A stretch of 64,000 nucleotides of DNA. It comes from Ambrosia x helenae. Its lineage: Eukaryota; Streptophyta; Magnoliopsida; Asterales; Asteraceae. The first letter of the stretch is position 1. Each line of letters starts with the position of its first letter. The stretch lies in contig CM061233.1 of the NCBI GenBank assembly GCA_030844895.1, positions 55,233,453 through 55,297,452 on the forward strand, read 5' to 3'. Below the pieces are notes generated by a model. It saw nothing but the letters and a program-made list of their open reading frames with translations, did not search any database and was not told the origin of the DNA. Below, piece after piece: positions 55,165 to 64,000 of this stretch. The translations under genes and the position numbers were made by a program.

Positions 55165-55480
55165 TAATTATTTGATTTATTTAGAGTTTGTCCGTACGAT
55201 AGAGGTTGTAGTCCTGGTTAAATAGAGGTCCAAAAGTCTAAGTTTAATGATTATGATTTTGAAAGTTAGTTTATTTACGTTCCACTTGGTAATTTGAAAA
55301 TTTTATTGGATGAAAGTTGTTTTAGAAAATCTGTTGACAAGTCAACAGCTGTTGTAAAACAGATGTTCTGATTTATAACTATACCTTCATGTGTTAAGAC
55401 CCTAACTTTTTAAATTTTAAGAGGGGAATTTTTAAATTAACATAGTGGAGCATTGTTCATAAGTTATGCTCCAGTGGTAA
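51370..55480 (+). repeat. Long degenerate repeat array with (AAT)n and (ATT)n tracts
   Basis: A block starting CAGATGGTAATTTG and running through GTCAACAGTTGTTGTAAAACAGATTTTC recurs at about 51370, 52272, 53112, 53568, 54480 and, weaker, 55280, with a related start at 51195 in the flank. Spacing is mostly 0.84-0.91 kb, once 0.46 kb. Between blocks lie AAT microsatellites (51882-51920, 52768-52787, 54078-54140) followed 150-250 bp later by ATT tracts (52063-52096, 52921-52952, 54280-54312). No coding signal; the ORF at 53068-52760 is a microsatellite shadow. Confidence 0.8.
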
Positions 55481-55499
55481 TCATAGTAATAAGTTTCCT

Positions 55500-55507
55500 T
55501 ATAAATA
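55500..55507 (+). promoter_or_regulatory. TATA box of RPA1-like gene
   Basis: TATAAATA, about 100 bp before the ATG at 55606, followed by a CT/AC-rich leader. Confidence 0.5.
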
Positions 55508-55605
55508 TAACCTCATAAGCACATAACTATACAAACCTTTAAATTTCTACACACTTTCTGCTAACCATTCTGTCAATCTGATAAATAAATAAATATTTTC
55601 AAAGC

Positions 55606-56269
55606 ATGTCAATTGAAGGTGTGAAAAGTACTCTAAGTTTTATTTGTGATTTGAACCCAGCGAAAGATACGTGAAGTATGAAGGTACGCATTATACGAAA
55701 ATGGAATTAAAATTTTAAGATGGAACTCATATTGATCGATGGGAAGATATGGTCATGAATGTGATTGTTTATGTTTATATATTTTGTTTTAGGTTAATAC
55801 TGTTATCATATTTTCATCTTATCATATGGTTATATACTTATATCTCTATGTTAAAAAAGTTGTTGTGTTTGATGTTGATAATTTATTTATGCTTATTGTC
55901 AGGGTGATAAGATTAAGGCTTCTATTAAAGGTCACTTGGTGAAAGTTTTTACAGTAAAATTAACCAGAATGACGTTGTTGTTCTCTCCAAATTCGGGGTT
56001 GGTGAAAACAAGGACCCCTACACTGTTGTTGCGTATGATTTTAAAATCGTTTTTATCGTTGTACTACTGTGAAGCATGAGGTTGGATGGGAAGGTCTTGA
56101 GTATGGGTTCTGATTCATTCCATTTAAAGATATTCTGAATGGAGAAGCAAATAAACTATTGACTGTTGGTTGGTCTATTCTCATTCTTTATTTTACTAAT
56201 TTTTTTTTATTCTTTAATTTGTATTGATTTTTGATATAGTTGTATTTTATATTTTTGTTGTAGATGTTG
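55606..56269 (+). pseudogene. RPA1-like gene, 5' exons
   Basis: ATG 55606 opens MSIEGVKSTLSFICDLNP..KD, the pattern of the first OB fold of replication protein A large-subunit genes (single-stranded DNA binding). A TGA replaces an expected Trp soon after (about 55672), and a TAA follows near 55707. A second exon from about 55902 (GDKIKASIKGHL ... PYTVVAYDFKIVF with a frameshift) is followed by an intron, and the next exon is cut after a few codons by the LTR-like insertion at 56270. Plant Helitrons often carry RPA-like genes, which fits the Helitron-type end at 38304. It could instead be a host paralogue. Confidence 0.7.
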
Positions 56270-56464
56270 TGTGACATCCGTCACTTTTCATTTTTTTTTT
56301 AACATTTCGCAACTCTATTTTGTACATTTATTATTTAATCAAAAACGCCGAATTTTATCCTTCTAGTACACTTAAAAAAATATTTTGTGACATATTCGGA
56401 CTTATATAATCATATTATATACTTATGATAATCTAAAAATAATATAGAATTGCTAAAAAAAAAT

Positions 56465-56535
56465 AAAACGCATGGACCGGGACTCGAACCCGCGTCCATG
56501 GCCAGCTCAAGTTACACAAACAACTCAACCACAAG
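56465..56535 (-). repeat. tRNA-like segment in LTR-type insertion
   Basis: Minus strand: a TGGTTGAGTTG A-box-like stretch, then the exact B-box GGTTCGAGTCC (rc of 56480-56490), flanked by GGACCGGG/CCATGGACG pairing remnants. There is no complete acceptor stem, so it is tRNA-derived or tRNA-like, not a working tRNA gene. Confidence 0.5.
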
Positions 56536-59500
56536 TTATTTGATACATTGTACACGTAATTTGATACAAAGATTTATTAGACTCATTGATACAAAGATTC
56601 AATCACAAGTTATTTTGCATTGTGTGTTTTACATGTGTGTTTAGAGTCATAGAATGACACAAAACCGTAATGTAAGGTAAATTGGTGATTGTGGTCCGGA
56701 ACGTAATCATAAATTTACAGGTACGTTAAGATAGTGTGAAATTCTATCAAGGTTTTCGGTAGATAACCAATTATAAACTATAGTTACCTAGTAGATCATT
56801 TAGTCTTTCTATAGTCAATCAACTCATGCATTTCTTTTATGATTCCTAAAACTTAAGTTTAGTGTTTTGCTAGATTCTTATTCTCCTTGCTATTTCAGAC
56901 CAACCTAATCCAACACTTAAAACTCACACATATCAATCCTCTCATCCAAATTATTCGAAACAGTTTATTCTATTACCTATAAATTCATGTCGTGCCTTAA
57001 CCCAAATTTTTCAAACCATAGTTGACCTAATTTCTACCCAATCACCCTCAACCCTGTGTTTTTTTTTTAATAACCTCGGGACGAAGTTTCCAAAAGTAAG
57101 GAAGACTATAACACTAACAATTTTTCCAATAATTCAATTTCAACTATGCCAATATAAATTTAAAATGCTAATATAAATATTTTAGAGGTTATTAAATATA
57201 AAATAAATTGATAAATGAATATTTATAATTACAATAACAACATAGCTTGACAAAAGACTACAAGAGTAGGAAAAAAATTCTTATGAATTCATAGTGGCTT
57301 AAATGAAATTGAATGATTTTAAAGTAGGAATGCAATTATGTAATTAATTTGATTGGAAAAGAAATAATCGTCAACGTTTTATTTTTTCCTTTTTCTGTAA
57401 CTACCTACTAATTTTTCTTCGGATTTTTCGTTGGGTGTTAACCAAACATTTTTAACAACCATTTATTTTCCAATCTATAAAATATGCAAATATATCGATT
57501 GTGTATTTTCACACGGCTCTCACTAATCGAGCAACTCCGAACACCCCCACCCCTTTATATTCTTCGTTCCAGTCAGCTTTAGGCGACGCAAGCTTATGTG
57601 CAAACCCAAGCAAAAGTGTTGTCGACACTGCTACCTTCAAACCGTCGTCGCCACCCTGTTTTCTGACGAACCACCTACGCCGAACCCCAGCCCCCACTTC
57701 AAGGTAAACTCCCTATCATCCTACTCGTTTTCATCTTTCGATCGGAACACGTTCCGAGTTGCAATTGTAATAAACAAGTCATGAATGTATTGGGTCGCAT
57801 ATTAACCTATCTACAATAAAAGTTATTTAATTAAGTCCTAAATAGAATGCGTTGAAATTGCTTTACCATGTTTCTAATCTTCTTCATAACCAATCAACAT
57901 ATATCCTTCATACATGTATTTTATATATCCCCCCCCCCCCTTTTTTTAATTAAAAGTGATTCTTGTAAGAGAAGGTAAGACCGAAAGAAAGAAAATAACA
58001 AATCTTGAACAAGCTAATTTTAATTAATTAATTTTTATATGCAAAAACAACTTTTTCGTTGGTTATAAACCGCTTTGTTATTAAAGATCATTTTTATGTT
58101 ACTAATAGTTTATTTTGGTTAAATCTTTTTGTGTCATTATAATAATTATCCACAATATCTAGTGTATTATTTATAAAAATCGATATTTTCAGTTATATAC
58201 ATTATTATAAGCTATGTCATGTGTTAGCAACATGTTTATTATATTTTAATATAAACCTCGTGTTTATCGAAATATATACCAACCACATTACTTGACTAGG
58301 TAATGTTAACAGTAAATAATTGAATGGTGCTAGTGATGCAAATAATGCCTTGGATCAAACTATTTATTTCACAAAGTCTGACAACGAACCAAAAAAAAAT
58401 CTAGAAATACCCAAATAGTTTTACAATACTAATTTTGAATAACCATATCTTAGGTTCCATTGTAATTCATTGATTCTCATTGATTTCTTACAAGACCAAC
58501 AACACAATCAAGGTGAGTTTACATAGCCCTTTTTCCATTCACTATTTTGGGGTGAAACATGTTACAACATTCAATTTACAATTCAATCATAAGTGTCTAT
58601 GTGTTATTCTATGTTGCATTATGTCTTATACATTACTAGGGTAAGCACATTATTCTAGCATAATCATAAACATTGATCAGCCGACGGTATACAATGATAG
58701 ATCTATTGGACTGACAATCCCACCCGGATACGTGTACCTCCTACATAGGTAGCGTGGGTGATTGTTATCGAACACATAACATAATCGAGTGAACCATATG
58801 CGTATGGGATGGACCACAGTCTCAAGGGTTGATTATGCACTCGATTTACCTGATAGTTTTGTTTTCACATATGGACTAGACTAGCCATGACACTCGAATT
58901 GTACAACATTTTTTATTCAATATACAAACCTATGTAATTCTCACCAACATTTTGTTGACCCAAAAACATTTTCAAAATTAACATGTTTCAGGTAACAATG
59001 AAGCTGAAGCTTAGGGCGTACTTGAAGAAGTTATTTGAAGTTGTTTGATTTATTTCATGTTATGTACTAGCATTTGAATTTCTTAGACAATGTTTCTTTT
59101 GGATATATGCTATGAATAAAGTATTTAAAATTCAATAAATACCATGTGCTACTGAAACAATCATCTATATGTGACATCCCGATGTTTCCGCCATTGGTTG
59201 GGGTGTTACAGCTGCACCCATGTTTGGTGATCTGTATTGAAAACAAACATAGATAACTCATATTAAATGGTCGCAGTTGACTTTAGAAAGTCAAATTCAA
59301 ATCAATACCTTCCAAATACAACTCCAATCAACGTTTTTGATCGTGTTTATTTGAGGAGTGACTTTGGCCGACCTAATTAGCTTAACCCTCACGCTAATTA
59401 ACAGTTAAAACCATCCAATTATATGTATTATACGTGTTTTATTAAAGGGACGAGTCAAAACATTCCAAATCTTCAATACGTGGTTAATAGTATAAATTGA

Positions 59501-59821
59501 CGCCTTCCCTAGGAGCTCAATACACCGATAATCAAACCCCCATACTCAATTCATCCTTAAACACCTCCTAAATCTGCAAATTTTGAGTCTTTTGTCGTGT
59601 TCGTTGACCCGCTCGTTCACACCTCTAAACCCGCTGTGAGTAACAATTATTCTTTTTATTATGTTAGTCGGCTATCATACTCCAATAGCCCTATGGTTAG
59701 TTGGATTATATTCGCGTATTGTGGTTTATTAGAAATCTAGGGTTCTTCATCTTAGATTTGGGGATAAAACCTTGCTGCAGACAACCTTTAAATTAATTGT
59801 AGAACAGAAAAGTTAACAAAC

Positions 59822-59900
59822 TGATCCACAGATCAGTTGGTAACATGTGTGTGTTTAAACACGTGAACCGGCCGAAGGCCAAGGTTCGATTCCCACACAC
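59822..59900 (+). repeat. tRNA-like segment (first of a pair)
   Basis: A-box-like CAGATCAGTTGG at 59829-59840, B-box GGTTCGATTCC at 59883-59893, spacing as in tRNA genes. A homologous unit lies 165 bp downstream. Confidence 0.5.
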
Positions 59901-59989
59901 TTTGTTTTTGTTTTCTTTTTCTAAATCATTTATATAAACAAAACAGTTAGCCTATATAATTAATTAAAATCCATATTAAACGTTCTCAG

Positions 59990-60064
59990 GGTCTAGACCA
60001 GATGGTCTAGGCTTGTGATATAAGACGCGAACCGGCCAGAGGCCCGGGTTCGAGTCCTAGCACA
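59990..60064 (+). repeat. tRNA-like segment (second of a pair)
   Basis: A-box-like TAGACCAGATGG at 59994-60005, B-box GGTTCGAGTCC at 60047-60057. It shares CGAACCGGCC(A/G)(A/G)AGGCC with the first unit. Confidence 0.5.
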
Positions 60065-61646
60065 AACATACATTTTTTTATAGTTTTTCTTTATACTTAT
60101 ATTTTAGATATTCTTTTAAAAATAGATTTTAAATACTATAAGTTTCTTAAAAATTCTATAAAAGTTATTTTAGGTAAATCTCTTGACAAAGTTTACCATA
60201 AAAATTTTAGATTTCCAAAATTAATTTATTTAATATATATTATAAATATTGCAAATTTATTCATTTATAATTTTAAAATTCTAAAAAATTATATAAACGA
60301 TTTTATAAAATCCCACAAAAATTATTTTAAACTTGTAGGTCAATAAGTATTTCAGAAATAAATTTTATTTCAGTAAAATCATTTGTTTCATATTTTTAAT
60401 TGATTTTTGTTATTTTAAATCATAAATAAATTATAATAAATTCATTTTTTAATATTTTTATACCAAAATTTTACATAAATTATTTTTGTTCATTTAGAAC
60501 AGAAATCTAAATTTTAATTTGAAATTTCTCAAATTTTAATATTTTTAGATATTAAAATTTAATCTTTGACAAATAGAAATAAATATACTACATATTCAAT
60601 TTTTAAGGAAATAATTTTATAAAAATTATTTTCATACTTAAAATCCTATAATATGATCATCCTAAATCAAAAACCTACAAAAGTCTTTTATTTAATTATT
60701 TACCAAATTTCTTTATTTATTAACAATTTACCTAATTAATAAAACAATTACTTATCCCCAAATTAGGAACCCTAGGACTACTTGTATCCTAGATAACTTA
60801 GACTCTAAGTTCATTCCCTTACAAATTATTTATTTCTTTAGGTTAATCCTTTGGGATAATCCTAATTCACATCACGTTGTTCGGTAGAGTTTCAAGTTAT
60901 TACGCGAACTGTGAGTATTTCCTATCCCCTTTTTGTCTTTATTCACTTTTGGGGTGTTACATGTACACTTATACAGATTACACATACAAGTTCACATTTT
61001 TACAATACAATTCTAGTACTATGTGCATTTGCTTACATACGTGCTTTATGCTTAGACATTACATGTAGAATACATTGGTACTTAGTGAAATCATTAACCA
61101 TGTACAAGCCGACCTTAACATTGTATAGCGCTATTGGATTGACAACCCGCCTAGGTTGATTATCCCCCTTTTTCATCGGAGAATCCATGGTCATTGTTAA
61201 GTTATTATCCAATTATTTGGATAAGTACACCGCCGTTCATTTAGTACATTATAGAATCACAGGATTGATTTTGCTCATTTGTATGATACATAGTTTACAT
61301 AATTACATTGTAGCTTTGCACTTGAATTGTAAAACATTTTTCAACCTTATTATATGTATTAAATCTAGGAATGCTCACCAACATTTCATATGTTGACAAA
61401 ACTTATTTTGTACATGTTTCAGGTGCAGTTTGATCTTAGTACTATAACATTGGACTTTAGCGCTTGCTTTTAATAAGTTATTTCAATTGTCATGTTTCGT
61501 TCAGACTTTTGTATTTTTTTTCCATTTCATCTATGTAAGACAATTTAAATTATTAAATAATATATTTACATTTTAGTACCATGTGCTTTTGAACAATCGT
61601 CACTACGTGACCCCTCGATGATTCCGCCATCGGTTGGGGTGTTACA

Positions 61647-63654
61647 TGTTGCTGGTAGTTTGATTTGGTATAGTGATTTGGATGTGTTTGGACAAGCTCC
61701 AAAATTAACTCAAAGGATGAACTTTGATCTTCAAGATTTGGAGTAAGCATTGTTTCCAAAACTTAATTTATACAATCATTTGTGTAATAAATAGAAACAA
61801 TTAATGAAGTGGTGTAATAAATTTAATGAAAAATATACTCCTAAATTAATGGAGTTTTACCTCATTTAGTGATGTCTTAAATTTTGTATATGAACTCTTT
61901 ACTTCCTTTTTTATATGTATTTACAATCTTAAAATTATTGTTTACATGTAGAGGTACCATTTTACGATGTACCATGTGGAATGATTATGCAGTACTGTTT
62001 AAGAACCTTATTTCTAATAACCCGGCTACTGAACATGTCATGACTGTTATACATCATGGTAAAGTTGAAAACTGGAAAGGTAACTTTGTGTTAGATTTTA
62101 TGTTTTTAAAATAATTGTTAATGTCAAATGAAGTCACTAAGTATGTGTATATTGTTATATATAGAACAAATTACCAACAAAGTGACAAGTACGGAACTGG
62201 ACTGTTTCTGAATGAAGAAATTGATGAAGTTAATCAATTAAGGAGGAGGTACAATAGTTGGAACAATTTTATACAGAAATGGACAATGTTTTAAACTTAT
62301 ATTTGTCATTTTTTTCAGCGTTGTAGGTCATTTTGCATACTAATTCTTGTTTACTTTTTTTAGCCTTCTTAAAAAGCAAGCCCAAGAAGCTGCTTCTACT
62401 TCTCAAACACTAAGGTCCTCTCAGTCTTTTTACTCATTGCATCAAGAATTCGTTGTTTCAAATCCAAAGAAAGATGTTGACGAGCTTAGCGAGATAAACA
62501 CAGTTTCAATATTTTGTTAATAGCTTTCATATTTTTATTCATTTACTTTGTCACATCTATTTTGTTATTTATATCTGAATGAAAACAATGTTCAATGTAT
62601 TGTTGTATTAAAGGCAATGTCTTGTGTAGTGGTTGGAAGTATAAAAAATGTGCAACAAGGGTTTGGTTGGTTTTATGTTGCTTGTATGAAATGTTTCAGA
62701 AAGGTGCAAACTAAATCAGAGTATTTACAAACTGCTGCAAAGGTTTCTAAAGAAATTCTCAATTTGCCTGTTACAACTTTGGTTTGTCCGAAATGTGATT
62801 GTGAATGTACATCTATCTCACCAAAGCAAGATGAAATTTTTATTTAGACTTTGTTCAAATTTGATATTATTACATTCAACTTATTGTAAGTTATTTATTT
62901 CAGGTTTAAGGTACAAGTTCGAGTTCAGGCTCGGACTGGTAGTGTGTCGTTTGTGTTGTTGATAAAGATCTGTCTAGTATTGTTGGTTTATCTGCAAGTG
63001 ATATAAGGGAGAGACAGTTGAAGCTTGAGGATAGTGAAAGTTTGCCTCAAGAATTATTTCGCTTGGTAGATAAGCTTCTGGCTTTTAAGATTGATGTTTT
63101 TTAATACAATCTTAAAAATGACTACCGTGTCTACAATGTTCATAAGATATGTGATGATCCTGCAATAATTGTTGAATTGGTTATGGGCAATGATTTTGAA
63201 AATGATAATGCTGAAGAGGTATTTAATTACTTTTGAGTTGTGTTGTAAGATTTGGTAAACAAAGACTTTGAAGTTCACTATTTTTTTTTTATTTTTTGTA
63301 TGAGCATTTCTTAGGTCAGTCAAGGAGATGGTGAATACAAGTGTGTTGACCTTGATGAATCTTCTCAGGGTGCTTTTCAAGTTTTGTCAAATGTGAGTAT
63401 GTATTTTGTCAAATACTTTAAGGTGTTGACAGAGTTTGTTTTCTTCATTTTAACAATTCATTAGTTTTTTTGTGATTTGTTTCAAGGATGTTATGTTTGT
63501 TACTGCCGACTCTTCCGTCGTTGAAGCTTTAAAGGATTCTGGTACAAGCCCAAATGGAAAAAGAAGTCTTGAAAATGTCGATGTTTTAAATGTTGGTGAG
63601 CTATCCTCTACTGGCAAAAGAACCCGGAAGAGATTTTCTAAGACGAAAAGTTAG
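61647..63654 (+). pseudogene. RPA1-like gene, 3' exons
   Basis: Continues the gene cut at 56269. Exon-like blocks: about 61647-61743 (SLIWYSDLDVFGQAPKLTQ, second OB fold), 61952-62082 (MWNDYAVLFKNLI), 62168-62248 (GLFLNEEIDEVNQL), 62364-62520, about 62613-62847 (C-terminal zinc OB fold with CMKC and CPKCDC), 62905 to about 63220 with a frameshift near 62955 and a TAA near 63104, 63316-63391, and 63487-63654 ending in a Lys/Arg-rich tail (KRTRKRFSKTKS). Exon edges are GT-AG by eye. The zinc ligands and domain order match RPA1; the stops and shifts make it non-functional. Confidence 0.75.
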
Positions 63655-64000
63655 ATGGTTATGGAGTAACATGTTGTATGAAACTTTAGTTGAAAGTTTC
63701 ATTTTTGGGAATGTTTAAAGTTTTAACATGTGTATGTGGTTTTAGTAGAAAATATTAATATTTTGTAAGATGGTAATTAATTTCAAGTCATCACTTTTGG
63801 ACTTGAAGTTTATTACTATTAATATTATCATTACTTTTCGTCTAAAATATTTAGTTTTTTGTTTTTAAATAGTTAATTAAAGTAAATATTATTAGATTAA
63901 TTAGAGTCGAGGTGTTTTTAACATTGATATTTTATCAAGTACATTACATCTATTAGACACTCCCGAAATACTGTTGAGAAAAAACTGTTAGTAAAACATT
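63655..64000. other. 3' flank, AT-rich
   Basis: Probable 3' untranslated region, then AT-rich DNA. No Helitron 3' hairpin or CTRR terminus is visible before the window ends. Confidence 0.5.

Larger units (their letters stand above)
56270..61646 (+). mobile_element. 5.4-kb non-coding LTR-type insertion, composite
   Basis: TGTGACATCC...GGTGTTACA ends with TGTTG duplicated outside (56265-56269, 61647-61651); it interrupts an RPA1-like exon that resumes right after. There is no gag or pol. It contains two LTR-like 3' ends (CGGTTGGGGTGTTACA-type, at 59213 and 61646), each preceded by a similar GTGAGT...CCCTTTTT...TTTTGGGGTG region (58511, 60910). I read it as two related LTRs joined after loss of the interior, the second lacking its start. 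TATA-like boxes are near 57476 and 59491. Confidence 0.7.

Noticed and set aside
51370..55480. CRISPR-like regular repeat spacing
   Set aside because: Units are long, diverged and microsatellite-bearing in a plant genome; there are no short identical repeats with unique spacers.
57501..57707. Small ORF downstream of a TATA-like site in the 56-kb insertion
   Set aside because: Short, no domain, and overlapped by an opposite-strand ORF of equal size; position fits an LTR leader.
59170..59213. Start of a second LTR at TGTGACATCCCGATG
   Set aside because: The same sequence form occurs just before the other LTR-like end (about 61608), so it belongs to the 3' end of the unit.
59822..60064. Functional tRNA genes
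   Set aside because: A and B boxes are present but I cannot fold a full acceptor stem and cloverleaf, so they are reported as tRNA-like only.

Overview
This is a plant nuclear window made almost entirely of nested, mostly decayed transposable elements. I find no intact host gene. The organism is a flowering plant: Ty1/copia, Ty3/gypsy, CACTA, hAT and Helitron pieces are layered into each other, introns are GT-AG, and primer sites match plant tRNAs. A core eudicot, perhaps Asteraceae, is my guess from element style only; no species call is justified.

Layout. (1) 1-18070: the 3' part of a plus-strand copia element, cut at 1425/16247 by a 14.8-kb minus-strand copia element of a related family (1426-16246, duplicated site AGGTT). 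Both carry a long extra ORF between pol and the 3' LTR, a Sirevirus-like arrangement. (2) 18071-21524: the right part of a CACTA element with a broken Transposase_24-type gene. It ends inside (3) a FAR1/Mutator-like gene fragment (minus, 21525-22286), which is also interrupted by a solo Tekay-like gypsy LTR (22287-24864, duplicated site ACGTA). (4) 24865-25951: a foldback palindrome and unassigned DNA. (5) 25952-36623: a complete but multiply broken Tat-lineage gypsy element (site TAGGA) with two RNase H domains and an antisense gene between pol and the 3' LTR. (6) 36624-38303: old target DNA with a small hAT-like element. (7) 38304-64000: a Helitron-like unit with a TC-type 5' end, a kilobase-scale repeat array rich in (AAT)n/(ATT)n, and an intron-containing RPA1-like pseudogene. 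A rearranged Tekay chromovirus (38747-50437, site ACAAT) and a 5.4-kb non-coding LTR-like insertion (56270-61646, site TGTTG) interrupt it.

How the parts relate. In each retroelement the gag/pol genes would make particle proteins, protease, integrase and reverse transcriptase. Only the Tekay pol frame is intact; its own gag is broken. Most in-frame stops replace Trp, Gln or Arg codons by a C-to-T or G-to-A change, as expected for methylated silent DNA.

Main discovery candidate: clusters of a short CpG motif, TTCGACC or TTCGCCC (reverse GGTCGAA or GGGCGAA), lie directly upstream of the TATA box in the LTRs of both the copia and the Tekay gypsy families. A second cluster lies about 0.6-1 kb downstream in the leader. 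The copia element carries the same arrangement internally, just before its extra ORF, which looks like a private promoter for that ORF. The Tat element, CACTA and the 56-kb insertion lack it. A second strong observation is that the Tekay locus carries an extra LTR plus a 930-bp copy of its own right flank, joined to a truncated 5' LTR through a microhomology-type duplication.
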